Of a stretch of 58,278 bases of DNA, positions 32,866 to 40,974 are shown piece by piece; within the stretch, counting starts at the first letter, position 1, and each line of letters opens with the position of its first letter. This stretch comes from a virus. Made by a program: the position numbers and the translations under genes. Where the stretch lies: IMG/VR virus record IMGVR_UViG_3300032069_000867, positions 1 to 58,278 of that record; one strand, written 5' to 3'. Below the pieces are notes generated by a model that had not been told where the DNA came from, ran no database searches, and saw nothing but the letters and a program-made list of their open reading frames with translations.

Positions 32866-34368
32866 GTGGCACTTGACCTGAGCACTTACCCGCCCAAGGG
32901 GCACCAGGAGCGCATCGCCACTTACCAGCGGTATGAGCGGCTGTTCCTGGGGCAGCACAAGCTGGTCTTTGCGGTGGTGCCGCAGCCCTACCAGATGAAG
33001 CGCTATATCGTGGCCAACTTCGCCGGGCTGATCTCGCGGCTTTCCGCTGACCTGCTTTTCGGGGAGCAGCCAGACTTCCTTTCGGCTTCGCTCAAGGCAG
33101 GCCTGGCAACACAGGAGGATGAGAAGGCGCAGGAAGCGCTGGCCCAGGTCGTCAGTCGCAATAACCTGCACGCCGTCAACTACGAATCGGCTCTGTCCAA
33201 CTCGTTTCGCGGGGACGCAGTCTACAAGGTTCGCTGGGGCAAGCGGACTCCGACGGCGGAGGCACCAGAGTCTATCATCGAGGAGGTGCCTGCCAGCATC
33301 TACTTCCCAGAACTGGATGACGATGATGTGCGGCGCGTGCTGCGGGTGACGCTGGCCTGGGTGAAGCGTGATCCGAAGGATACCAAGCGTGCCTACCTGC
33401 GGGCCGAGGTGCACGAGCCAGGTGTCATCCGGCATCAACTGTTTGACCTGGGCAGCGTCTCCACTCTGTCCGTCGCTGGAGGCCAGGCCGCGACGATCAC
33501 GATTGGCGGTAAGGCGCTCCAGCAGATTCCTCTGAAGACCCTCGAGGCCTACCAGGACTTGCCAGAGGAGGAACAGACCGGTCTGGATCACGTCCCGATC
33601 TTCCACGTGCCCAACTTCCGCTATGGCTCCCGTTTCTGGGGGATCAGCGACTACGAGGGGCTGGAGTCGCTCTTCGAGTCCCTGAACAACCGCGTCTCCC
33701 AGATCGACGAGGTGCTGGACAAGCACGTGGCTCCGAAGATCGTGGTGCCGCCCGGCTTCGTGGACGAAGATGGGAAGATTCGCTTCGACCACATGGAGAC
33801 CATCGAGCTGGGGCCGGGCGATCAGCCGCCCTCCTACATCACCTGGGACGCCCACCTGACCGCGGCCTTCACGCAGTTCGAGAAACTCCTTGATCTGCTG
33901 TTCATGCTCTCCGAGACCGCGCCGTCGGCTTTCGGGCTGGACAAGTTCGGAGTCGCCGAAAGCGGCCGGGCGCTGCGGCTTCGCCTGCTGCGCACGCTGG
34001 CGAAGATCAACCGGAAGCGGCTCTACTACGATACCGCGCTGAAGGCGGCGCTGCTCACCGCCCAGGTTCTCGACGTGACCCACGGCTCTGGCGAATACGA
34101 ACCTGCCGAGCCAACCATCCAGTGGGCGGACGGGCTGCCGGAGGACATGGTCGAGATGGTGGAGATCGAGAGCCAGCGGCTGGCGGCAGGCAACACGTCG
34201 GTTGAATCCTCGGTGCGTCGGCTGGACGGCCCAGACGCCGTGGAGGCCGAGATGGCGCGGATCGGGGAGGAGACGGGACAGGCAACTACTCTCACCGGGG
34301 CGGCTGGCGGTAAGGGGCAGGAAGCCCGCACTGAGGACCAGCCGGAGGCCGGGGCAGAGGGCGCCTGA
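32866..34368 (+). CDS. portal protein
   Basis: Protein of 500 residues with the pattern of SPP1-type phage portals: an early YQRYERLFLGQH and IVANFAGLISRLSADLLFGEQPDF, a middle of mixed strands, VPIFHVPNFRYGSRFWGISDYEGLE, then LFESLNNRVSQIDEVLDKHVAPKIVVPPG. The C-terminus is acidic (EARTEDQPEAGAEGA). The GTG at 32866 follows AAGGAGA. It follows the leader element and precedes the minor capsid gene, the usual order. Confidence 0.9.
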   Translation: MALDLSTYPPKGHQERIATYQRYERLFLGQHKLVFAVVPQPYQMKRYIVANFAGLISRLSADLLFGEQPDFLSASLKAGLATQEDEKAQEALAQVVSRNNLHAVNYESALSNSFRGDAVYKVRWGKRTPTAEAPESIIEEVPASIYFPELDDDDVRRVLRVTLAWVKRDPKDTKRAYLRAEVHEPGVIRHQLFDLGSVSTLSVAGGQAATITIGGKALQQIPLKTLEAYQDLPEEEQTGLDHVPIFHVPNFRYGSRFWGISDYEGLESLFESLNNRVSQIDEVLDKHVAPKIVVPPGFVDEDGKIRFDHMETIELGPGDQPPSYITWDAHLTAAFTQFEKLLDLLFMLSETAPSAFGLDKFGVAESGRALRLRLLRTLAKINRKRLYYDTALKAALLTAQVLDVTHGSGEYEPAEPTIQWADGLPEDMVEMVEIESQRLAAGNTSVESSVRRLDGPDAVEAEMARIGEETGQATTLTGAAGGKGQEARTEDQPEAGAEGA

Positions 34369-34414
34369 GGTGCCCATGCGGTGGATCTGTGTCATCCGAC
34401 ATGTTGCGCCTGCA

Positions 34415-34457
34415 GTCTGGTTTCCGCCTTCGCCGAGGCTACGGCGGACAAGTCGGG
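34415..34457 (+). repeat. dispersed hairpin repeat, copy 2
   Basis: TCCGCC and GGCGGA arms enclose TTCGCCGAGGCTAC, followed by CAAGTCGGG. Together with copy 1 it defines the long 43-base version. It fills most of the 133-base gap between portal and minor capsid genes. Confidence 0.8.
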
Positions 34458-34501
34458 GCTGTGGACATGGTCTCAGCACCTGTCGTGAGGAGCGTTGAGG
34501 C

Positions 34502-36568
34502 GTGCCTCCACCCATCGGGCGTCGACGCATTGAGGAATTCCGGCGGGCATTCACCGGCGAGATTGACTCGCTGGCTGCCCTCTACCGCGACGCGGCCGCA
34601 GACATGATGGACGTTCTCGCGGACGCGGCGACGCTCGCTGGACAGCGGGGCCGGGCGGTCGCCCTGCTGCGGCAGTACCAGACCATCCTCGCCGACCTGG
34701 GCGATGAGGCTGCGGCGTGGATAGAGTTTAACATCCCGCGCGCTTACGATATCGGGCTGGAGTTCGGCGACGAGGGGATTCGCAACATCCGCCGTGCCGG
34801 AATCAACCTGCGACGTCGAGGCACGACGATAACGGGTCGCAGGGAGCGGGAGGTGTTCTCCCAGGTGCACCGGGAAGCGGCGCGGGCAATCACGGAGTCC
34901 ATGCTGCAGACCACCAATGCGGCGCTTGCTCAGATTGGCCGCCGCGTGGATGATGTCTTCCGCCGCGAAGGAATGCTGGCTGTCGCCAGGGGGATCGCAG
35001 CAGGCCGCGCCCGAGTCGAGGTGAGTCGGGAACTGGAGCAGCGGCTGATTGCTGCGGGCAGGCCGACGTTCGTGGATGCGCTGGGGCGGCAATGGCCCCT
35101 CGACCGCTATGCCGAGATGGTAGCCCGCACCACCACCCGCGAGGCCATGACCCAGGGCACCATCAACCGGCTGCGCGAGCACAGCGTCACCCTCGCTCAA
35201 GTATCGGCGCACAATGCGGAAGACTTCTGCCGCTACTACGAAAACGCCATTGTCTCCCTGGACGGCTCGCACCCTGTCTACCCGCCGATCTCGGCGATCA
35301 ACGGCCCCCCGCCCTGGCATCCGAACTGTATCCACGTGCTCACGCCCTTCGTGGAGCGCCTAGCGACTGACGAGGAGAAGAAACGGGGCATCATCTCGCC
35401 CGACCTGCTCAACAAGCCTCCGGCCGAACTCCAGCGGCGCTTCCGCAAGGAGTTTCCTGGCGTGGCCCGGGCCGCGGGAAAGCGAGGGCTTGCACGGGCG
35501 GGGCGGGCAAGGGTTGCCGCGGCGCGAGGGCGGCCCAAGCCCACACGGGCGCATGCCCCCGAGCCTGAGCTGCGCGCCCTGGAGGAGGGGACTGTCCTGC
35601 GCCGCACCTACAAGGGCCGCGAGTACCTCGTCCAGGTGGTGGAGGGAGGCAAGGTCTACTTCGAGGGCGGCGTCTATCACTCGCTGACCGATGTCGCCCG
35701 GATCATCACTGGGCAGAGGGCAATCAGCGGGCCGGCTTTCTTCGGCGTGGCGGAGCGCGGCAAGCGCACCGGGCAGGCCGTGGCCGCCGCGCGGCCCGTC
35801 GCTGCTCCGCCCAAGCTGCCGAAGCCGAAGACAGACCTGGAACTGACGGGGCGCACTTGCGATGACTTGGCTGAGATGATGGGCGCGAAGCATGGATGGA
35901 ATGGAGACTTGCGCACCGGTCGAGGCGCCTTCGGCGGGCACAAGGACTGGGACTGCGCCATCAGCATCGGCTCGGAGGCAAGGGATCGCGTGGATGCGAT
36001 GCTGAAGCACGATGCAGCTTCCTGGGCAAAGCTTTCCCGGAACCAGAAGATGGAAATGACCTCTTCCTTCAACACCCTGGTGCATGAGGCGACTCATGCT
36101 ATGGGGGTGGAGGGGGCAATCAAGACCCACGAGTACGCGACGGCGGCGCAGCGGTGGATAGAGGAAGGCCTTACCGCCGCGGGGGCCGACGAGACGGCGC
36201 CGAAGCTCTTCGAGCGGATCATGGGGTTCCCCTCCGGCCTGGACAAGCGCGACTTTGCCGGGATGGCAAGCTACAGCGATTACCAGCAGGCCCTGGCGAA
36301 GGCGCTCGGCGGGCCTTATGCCGGGCGCTCGATGTCTGAGCCAATGCGGGGGATTGACCCGAAGCTCTACCTGGACTTGGCCTACCGCACGCCTCGCGAC
36401 CAGCGGCTCTGGGAGCTATCGAAGCGCATGGAGAGCTACTACGGACGAACAGAGCGCGGCGTGAGAACGGCGGTGGAGATAGAAGCCATCGTAGGGCACT
36501 CGGCAGACCACAAAGTGGTGGTGAATTTCGCCGAAGAGGCCCTGGCACTACAGCAAGCGAGGCCGTAA
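34502..36568 (+). CDS. MuF-like minor capsid protein with DUF2924 and metallopeptidase domains
   Basis: Protein of 688 residues. Residues ~1-330 match phage minor capsid protein 2/MuF-type head proteins (HREAARAITESMLQTTNAALAQIGRRVDDVF; ARTTTREAMTQGTINRLREH; PPPWHPNCIHVLTPF). Residues ~355-420 are a DUF2924-type unit (RRTYKGREYLVQVV, YHSLTDVARIITGQ, GPAFFGV). The C-terminal ~250 residues carry a zincin motif, HEATH (528-532), with WIEEG (Glu554/555) as a likely third ligand. MuF proteins with C-terminal enzymatic domains are known as phage polymorphic toxins delivered with DNA. GTG start after GAGG. Confidence 0.82.
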   Translation: MPPPIGRRRIEEFRRAFTGEIDSLAALYRDAAADMMDVLADAATLAGQRGRAVALLRQYQTILADLGDEAAAWIEFNIPRAYDIGLEFGDEGIRNIRRAGINLRRRGTTITGRREREVFSQVHREAARAITESMLQTTNAALAQIGRRVDDVFRREGMLAVARGIAAGRARVEVSRELEQRLIAAGRPTFVDALGRQWPLDRYAEMVARTTTREAMTQGTINRLREHSVTLAQVSAHNAEDFCRYYENAIVSLDGSHPVYPPISAINGPPPWHPNCIHVLTPFVERLATDEEKKRGIISPDLLNKPPAELQRRFRKEFPGVARAAGKRGLARAGRARVAAARGRPKPTRAHAPEPELRALEEGTVLRRTYKGREYLVQVVEGGKVYFEGGVYHSLTDVARIITGQRAISGPAFFGVAERGKRTGQAVAAARPVAAPPKLPKPKTDLELTGRTCDDLAEMMGAKHGWNGDLRTGRGAFGGHKDWDCAISIGSEARDRVDAMLKHDAASWAKLSRNQKMEMTSSFNTLVHEATHAMGVEGAIKTHEYATAAQRWIEEGLTAAGADETAPKLFERIMGFPSGLDKRDFAGMASYSDYQQALAKALGGPYAGRSMSEPMRGIDPKLYLDLAYRTPRDQRLWELSKRMESYYGRTERGVRTAVEIEAIVGHSADHKVVVNFAEEALALQQARP

Positions 36569-36570
36569 GC

Positions 36571-36798
36571 ATGTCCGATTTCATCGACGAACTACTGCGT
36601 GGAAGGAGGAAAGGGCACCGCATCCGGCCCGGCTTCATGGAAGAGGCGAGCGCCGCGATTATGCGGGCCGCTGGCACGCCGGAGGCCCGGCGGACCCTCC
36701 AGCGCTATCTCCGACGAGCCCGAGGCGGCCTGGAGCGCGCCCAGCTCATGCGCATGGAGGAGATGCTTGTCATGGCGGAGGGCGCCGGCGAGGATTGA
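36571..36798 (+). CDS. small helical protein, unknown function
   Basis: Protein of 75 residues (MSDFIDELLRGRRKGHRIRPGFMEEA...), basic and helical with a repeated R-rich middle (RRTLQRYLRRARGGLERAQLMRMEE). It starts two bases after the minor capsid stop and ends just before the promoter of copy B. It may bind nucleic acid or act as a head assembly factor; nothing more can be said. Confidence 0.5.
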   Translation: MSDFIDELLRGRRKGHRIRPGFMEEASAAIMRAAGTPEARRTLQRYLRRARGGLERAQLMRMEEMLVMAEGAGED

Positions 36799-36890
36799 CA
36801 AGCCCCCTCGGATCAGGTCAGGGGCGGACAGCAAGGCGCTGGCACGCAGCAGACCACCCCGCCCGGGACACAGGCCGCGGGAAGAGGGTA

Positions 36891-36918
36891 TTGACACCTG
36901 GCCCGGGTGCGATAGAAT
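36891..36918 (+). promoter_or_regulatory. late promoter before the scaffold region (copy B)
   Basis: TTGACA (36891-36896), 16 bases, TAGAAT (36913-36918); a near-consensus sigma-70 promoter. Confidence 0.8.
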
Positions 36919-37027
36919 AGGGTGAACTGAATAGCATACCGCCGACTCGATAACGAGAGGCGGGCTTTCTGAGAGCTGTGCCTGGTAGCCCCAGGCGGCT
37001 CAGAGAAAGCCCGCCTCTTTGCTTTTT
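36913..37027 (+). ncRNA. leader RNA element B: GATAAC hairpin plus large terminator
   Basis: TAGAAT, GAATAG (36929-36934), outer stem CCGCC/GGCGG (36939-36943/36959-36963), inner hairpin CTC-GATAAC-GAG (36946-36957). The 3' strand of the outer stem belongs to a 13-bp perfect terminator stem (36958-36970 with 37004-37016), with an inner hairpin GCCTGG-TAGCC-CCAGGC and a U-rich tail CTCTTTGCTTTTTC. Stem arms differ from copy A but remain complementary; GATAAC is 36 bases after TAGAAT in both. Confidence 0.7.
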
Positions 37028-37042
37028 CAGGAGATGCTGGAG

Positions 37043-37396
37043 ATGGCGATCCGGATTGACAACTCGACGGTTTCGGACAAGGCGTGGGGCGACGTGGACA
37101 AGGCCGCCCTGGCGCGGCGGCTTGCTGAGAACGGCGACGCCGCCGTGATACGGGAAGCCTTTGCCTACGTGCCTGACCTGGAGAACCGCAGCGAGTGGGG
37201 CGGGCCGCACCACGAACTCCAGGGAGACACCCTGGTCGTGAACCGCAACGGCGTGCATGCGTTGGCCGCTGCCCTGTCCGGCGCGCGCGGCGGAGTGAAG
37301 TGGCCTCCTTCGGCGCGGGTGGCCGCGCTGGCCCACGTGCGCAAGCACTACGGCGCAATGGATGAGGAGCCGCCGGAGGGCATGAGTGCCGAGTAA
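37043..37396 (+). CDS. conserved phage protein before the scaffold gene
   Basis: Protein of 117 residues starting MAIRIDNSTVSDKAWGDVDK; CAGGAG nine bases upstream supports this ATG over the one at 37034. The layout (an acidic start, YVPDLENRSEWGGPHHEL, GVHALAAALSGARGGVKWPP, LAHVRKHYGAMDEEPPE) recalls a domain found near prohead protease and scaffold genes. No catalytic residues are obvious. It is followed by a TTCCCGCC/GGCGGGAA hairpin. Confidence 0.65.
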   Translation: MAIRIDNSTVSDKAWGDVDKAALARRLAENGDAAVIREAFAYVPDLENRSEWGGPHHELQGDTLVVNRNGVHALAAALSGARGGVKWPPSARVAALAHVRKHYGAMDEEPPEGMSAE

Positions 37397-37400
37397 CGGC

Positions 37401-37458
37401 TTCCCGCCATAGGCGGGAAAGCCTCTGAGATAACCGCCCGCCGGAGCGATATCCGGCG
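37401..37458 (+). promoter_or_regulatory. two hairpins before the scaffold gene
   Basis: TTCCCGCC-ATA-GGCGGGAA (37401-37419) and CGCCGGA-gcgata-TCCGGCG (37439-37458). Neither has a U-tract. They may affect mRNA stability or translation between this gene and the scaffold gene. They lack GAATAG and a promoter, so they are not a third copy of the GATAAC leader. Confidence 0.45.
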
Positions 37459-37492
37459 CACCCGCCGCGGGGCGTTAAACCGGAGGGAGACC

Positions 37493-38356
37493 ATGAGCGA
37501 AGGAACCGAGAATCAGCAGGGACAGCAAGGAACTGGCAGCCAGGGTCAGGCCGACGCCCAGTCGGTCGGCTCAGAGCAGGCCGTCCAGGGCGCTAACGCC
37601 GCTCAGTCGGCAAGCGCCGGGCAGGCGGGCCAGCCCGCCGCGCAGACAGGCCAGTCCAGCACAGGCGGACAGCAACCTGCCCAGGGACAGCAAGCCGAGG
37701 GTGCCCAGACCCGCCAGACTGAGGGCGGGCAAGCTCAATCGCAAACGCCGGCGACACAGGCGAAGGGCATTCAGGTGAAGCTGAGCCAGGAGCAGATCGA
37801 CCGCCTGGTCAAGGACGGCACCCTGGAGTTGAGCGACGACACGTTCACCGGCGCGGTGCGGGATCGCATTGCGCAGTTGACTGCCCGCGCGAAGGGCGCC
37901 GAGCGGCGGCTGGCCGAGATCGCCGCCGCCCAGGAAGAGGCCGAACGCAAGGCCCTCGTGGAGCAGGAGCGGTTCAAGGAGCTCTACGAGAAGGAGCGCC
38001 AGGCGCGGGAGAAAGAGGCATCGGGCCGCAAGGACGACGCCATCCGCGCTCGCTTCCTGCTCGCCGCCCAGTCCAAGGGCGTCGTCGATCCCGATGTCGC
38101 CTTCATCATCGCTAGGTCGCTGCCCCCCTTCGGCGCGGTGCAGGTGGATGATGAGGGCAAGGTGACCGGCATCGACGAGGTCGTCGAGACGCTGGTCAAG
38201 GAGAAGCCCTACCTGGTCTCCCAGCCACAACAGCAACCGAAACCGCAAAGCGTGGGGGCGGCAAGCAACCCGGCTGAACAGAGCCCGCCGCCTCCCAAGA
38301 ATCTCGCCGAGGCTGGAGATCGCCTGGAGCAAGCACTGCGCACCGGCGTGACCTGA
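37493..38356 (+). CDS. capsid scaffold protein
   Basis: Protein of 287 residues. The first ~90 residues are Gln/Gly/Ala/Ser-rich low complexity; residues ~95-200 form a charged coiled coil (RIAQLTARAKGAERRLAEIAA, EERFKEL-like segments); the C-terminus (AAQSKGVVDPDVAFIIARSLPP, VVETLVKEKPYLV) is typical of phage scaffold proteins. It sits directly before the major capsid gene. Expected to guide prohead assembly and then leave. Confidence 0.8.
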   Translation: MSEGTENQQGQQGTGSQGQADAQSVGSEQAVQGANAAQSASAGQAGQPAAQTGQSSTGGQQPAQGQQAEGAQTRQTEGGQAQSQTPATQAKGIQVKLSQEQIDRLVKDGTLELSDDTFTGAVRDRIAQLTARAKGAERRLAEIAAAQEEAERKALVEQERFKELYEKERQAREKEASGRKDDAIRARFLLAAQSKGVVDPDVAFIIARSLPPFGAVQVDDEGKVTGIDEVVETLVKEKPYLVSQPQQQPKPQSVGAASNPAEQSPPPPKNLAEAGDRLEQALRTGVT

Positions 38357-38365
38357 CCCGGCACA

Positions 38366-38392
38366 CCCGCCGTCGCCAAGGCTATGGCGGGC
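38366..38392 (+). repeat. dispersed hairpin repeat, copy 3
   Basis: CCCGCC (38366-38371) and GGCGGG (38386-38391) enclose GTCGCCAAGGCTAT. It lies between the scaffold and major capsid genes, nine bases after the scaffold stop. Confidence 0.8.
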
Positions 38393-38409
38393 TAAAGAAG
38401 GAGTGAGAA

Positions 38410-39321
38410 ATGGCTGCGACCACAACCACGCTGGCCGAACTGATCGTCCAGCTATACAAGGGGCCGTGGGTGGAGGCCCTGTTCACCAACACTTTCCTGC
38501 TCACCCGCATCCAGCAGAAGCAGGGCGCGGGCGAGGGAGTCCGCTGGCCGGTGCGCTATGGCGGGAACACCTCCGCCGGCTCCTACGCGGAGACTGACAC
38601 CGGCGCGGGGGCAGGAAACCAGGGCTTCAAGAAAGCCTTCCTCGGCTGGAAGCTCAACAAGGTCGAGGTGGAGGTCTCCGGCCTGGCGCAGGCAGTCGGT
38701 GATGCGGGCGGGATGATCGTCCCCGCGCTGCGCACCGAACTCGACCTGGGTCTGTCGGATATGCGGGGCAACATCAACACCCAGTTGATGTCAGACGGCA
38801 CCGGCAACTCCGGCAAGGACGTCACCGGGCTGTTCGCAGCGATCGCCGACACCGGCACCTACGCCGGCCTTGACCGTGGGACTTATACCTGGTGGAAGTC
38901 CTACGTCAGCGCCAACGGCGGAACCCCGCGCAACCTCACCGAGGAACTAATACGCACCGTCAAGTCCGCGGTCGAGGCGCGAGGCGGTCGGGTGACGGAG
39001 ATCTACTGTGGCTCCACTCAGTGGTATCGCTACGGCGATCTGCTGAGGGCGGAGCGGCGCCAGCAGAATCCCACCAGTCTGACTGGAGGTTACCAGGCGC
39101 TCGACTTCGAGGGTGTCCCGGTGATCAAGGTGCCCGGCTACCCGCAGACACGCATGGACTTCGTGGACAAGGAGCTCCTGGAGTACGTCGTGCTCAAGGA
39201 CTTCGAGGCCAAGCCCATGGCGAAGACCAAGGACTCCGACGTGATCTGGGTCACTCATTACAGCCAGCTGGTCTGCCGCAACCCCTACCGCATGGGGAGC
39301 CTGCAAGACCTGGCGCAGTAG
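38410..39321 (+). CDS. major capsid protein, HK97-like fold
   Basis: Protein of 303 residues after GAAGGAG. The pattern (FTNTFLLTRIQQKQGAGEGVRWPVRYGG, MIVPALRTELDLGLSDMRGNINTQLMSDGTG, VTEIYCGSTQWYRYGDLLRAE, YQALDFEGVPVIKVPGYP) fits HK97-fold major capsid proteins with an N-arm, E-loop and P/A domains. Its place after the scaffold gene supports this. No separate protease gene was identified. Confidence 0.85.
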   Translation: MAATTTTLAELIVQLYKGPWVEALFTNTFLLTRIQQKQGAGEGVRWPVRYGGNTSAGSYAETDTGAGAGNQGFKKAFLGWKLNKVEVEVSGLAQAVGDAGGMIVPALRTELDLGLSDMRGNINTQLMSDGTGNSGKDVTGLFAAIADTGTYAGLDRGTYTWWKSYVSANGGTPRNLTEELIRTVKSAVEARGGRVTEIYCGSTQWYRYGDLLRAERRQQNPTSLTGGYQALDFEGVPVIKVPGYPQTRMDFVDKELLEYVVLKDFEAKPMAKTKDSDVIWVTHYSQLVCRNPYRMGSLQDLAQ

Positions 39322-39331
39322 GAGGTGACCG

Positions 39332-39634
39332 ATGAGTAGCGTCGCGCGGATCATCTCTGACTGTCGGGACGGGCGCAAGATCGCCCGCGGGGTGACATCG
39401 GTCACCGGGTCGGCCACCAACATCGCCACCGGGCTTTCCCAGGTGGAGGATGTGCTGGTCTCGATCAAGCGGTCGACCGCTCCGGCCCTGGAGGTCGTAT
39501 TGGCGACTTGGGGCCTGGGTGCAGCCGCAGGTCAGATCAACCTCTACTGCTGGAAGCACACGGCGGCGAACGACTGCACGCTGATCGCCGCCACAGTTGC
39601 CGTGGACGTGGAGTGGCTGGCGATCGGTAAGTGA
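39332..39634 (+). CDS. capsid decoration-like small protein
   Basis: Protein of 100 residues (MSSVARIISDCRDGRKIARGVTS ... VEWLAIGK), beta-rich with few charges, following the major capsid gene by 10 bases. Position and character fit a head decoration or head-fibre protein, but no family was recognised. A perfect 10-bp GC hairpin follows. Confidence 0.5.
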   Translation: MSSVARIISDCRDGRKIARGVTSVTGSATNIATGLSQVEDVLVSIKRSTAPALEVVLATWGLGAAAGQINLYCWKHTAANDCTLIAATVAVDVEWLAIGK

Positions 39635-39638
39635 ACGA

Positions 39639-39664
39639 CCGGGGCCGGCTCAGCCCGGCCCCGG
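39639..39664 (+). promoter_or_regulatory. GC-rich hairpin after the capsid genes
   Basis: CCGGGGCCGG (39639-39648), loop CTCAGC, CCGGCCCCGG (39655-39664): perfect 10-bp stem. No U-tract follows, so it may protect or process the capsid mRNA or slow read-through. Confidence 0.6.
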
Positions 39665-39684
39665 AGTAACTGTGGGAGGTCAAG

Positions 39685-40059
39685 ATGCGAAAGGAAACGA
39701 GTGGCTTGTCGGTTGAGGGAGATGCCCCGACCGAGTCCAGCTCGCCACCAGGCGGTGGAGGGGCAGTGGATCTGGCTGATGCCGGCCTGACTGGCCCTGC
39801 GCCTGCTCCGGCATCCGCGAACCCAGGGAAGCTTACGGCGCTCCTGGCGCTGTCGGAGCCCGCGCGCACCGAGGCGCTGGAGAAGATCACGAACTCTGGC
39901 ATAACAGTGAACCTACGCAGCAAGACGGGTGAGGAGGTGCGGTGGCGCTACGGCGAGCACATCCTGGTCGTGCCGCCGACGCCCAAGCCGTTCGCCGCTC
40001 CGCACGCGATCCACCTGCTCTTCTGCGCAGCCGGCCTGGTGGAGGAAGTCGAGGAGTAG
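39685..40059 (+). CDS. head protein of unknown function
   Basis: Protein of 124 residues. The first ~55 residues are Ser/Pro/Gly/Ala-rich and probably disordered; the rest (LTALLALSEPARTEALEKI, GEHILVVPPTPKPFAAP, HLLFCAAGLVEEVEE) has mixed strands and helices. It sits between capsid and connector genes. No family recognised. Confidence 0.55.
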   Translation: MRKETSGLSVEGDAPTESSSPPGGGGAVDLADAGLTGPAPAPASANPGKLTALLALSEPARTEALEKITNSGITVNLRSKTGEEVRWRYGEHILVVPPTPKPFAAPHAIHLLFCAAGLVEEVEE

Positions 40060-40062
40060 CGG

Positions 40063-40653
40063 GTGGCCATCGAGGCGACAGTAGGAGGCGAGAACAGCAA
40101 CTCCTACGTGACTCTGACGGAAGCGAACGTCTACTTCGCCAACCGGCTGCGTGCCGAGGCATGGACGAGCGCGAGCGACGCGGACAAGGAGAAAGCCGTA
40201 CTCACGGCCTGCCGCCACATCGAGGCTTGCCGCATTCGGGTTCATCGGCGGCCCTACGGCTATCCCGGCGAGCCGCCGGACGCGATGGGCCGGCCCTATG
40301 ACCCGCTCGCTCCTTCCAACTCCGATCAGGTGCTCTCTTTCCCGCGCCAGCGGGACAAGGACACCGATGGCAACTACGCCATCCCGAAGCGCGTGAAGGA
40401 CGCTCAGTGCGAGGAGGCGCTCGCCCTGCTGGCGAGAGGCGCAGAGCAGGAGCGCCGCCGCGCTCTGCAAGCGGCGGGCGTGACCTCCTTCTCGGTGGAT
40501 GGGCTGAGTGAATCGTATGGCGCATCAACCGCGGGCCATCCGCTGGAGAGCGCTGAGGCGAGGGCGTTGCTCGCTCCCTTCATTGACAAGGGCGGAGTGC
40601 TCGCCACTTCAGATCACCCTGACGGCGAGTGGTCGCCAGGGAGCGCGACGTGA
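40063..40653 (+). CDS. head-tail connector protein (gp6/DnaT-like)
   Basis: Protein of 196 residues from a GTG. The pattern SNSYVTLTEANVYFANRL, AVLTACRHIEACR, VLSFPRQRDKDTDG and IPKRVKDAQCEEALALL is typical of phage head-tail connector or DnaT-like proteins that close the portal. It overlaps the next start by GTGA. It would join the portal ring to the tail completion proteins. Confidence 0.78.
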   Translation: MAIEATVGGENSNSYVTLTEANVYFANRLRAEAWTSASDADKEKAVLTACRHIEACRIRVHRRPYGYPGEPPDAMGRPYDPLAPSNSDQVLSFPRQRDKDTDGNYAIPKRVKDAQCEEALALLARGAEQERRRALQAAGVTSFSVDGLSESYGASTAGHPLESAEARALLAPFIDKGGVLATSDHPDGEWSPGSAT

Positions 40654-40955
40654 TCAACGACTACCTGGCCCAGGATGTATGGCGCAAGCCGAGGACTGGC
40701 GTTGACGGCTACGGACAACCGACCTTCGGAGCAGCCGCGCAGACGAAAGGCCGCTGGCTTGAGAAGCGCCGCCTGGTGCGCAATGCCGAGGGAGAGCAGG
40801 TGATCTCGGAGGTGACGGTCACACTGGGGCCGGATGAGCTATTGGCGGTGGGTGATCAACTCTCCGCCGACGGGACGACTTACCTGGATGTAATCGCCGT
40901 CTCGGTCTCCCGAGGACTGGGAGGCGAGGCGGCTCTGAAGCGGGCCTATCTCTAG
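40650..40955 (+). CDS. head closure/adaptor protein
   Basis: Protein of 101 residues; the GTG at 40650 overlaps the previous stop and follows AGGGAG, so it is preferred to the GTG at 40629. The pattern (DVWRKPRTGVDGYGQPTFG, KGRWLEKRRLVRNAEGEQVISEVTVTLGP, GDQLSADGTTYLDVIAVSVS) fits small phage head-tail stoppers of the gp16/Gp15 type. Confidence in the exact role is moderate. Confidence 0.65.
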   Translation: MINDYLAQDVWRKPRTGVDGYGQPTFGAAAQTKGRWLEKRRLVRNAEGEQVISEVTVTLGPDELLAVGDQLSADGTTYLDVIAVSVSRGLGGEAALKRAYL

Positions 40956-40974
40956 GCTCATGAAGGAGGAAGAC

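Noticed and set aside
32641-34554. 637-residue open frame on the minus strand
   Set aside because: It mirrors the portal gene, has no domain pattern and no ribosome site; it results from GC-rich codon use opposite a real gene.
36805-36832. Another copy of the dispersed hairpin repeat
   Set aside because: CCCCT and AGGGG flank CGGATCAGGTC, a different core; only a weak single palindrome, perhaps another repeat family.
37401-37458. Third copy of the GATAAC leader element
   Set aside because: Contains GATAACC and GCGATA near hairpins, but lacks the promoter, GAATAG and the terminator overlap, and the spacing is different.
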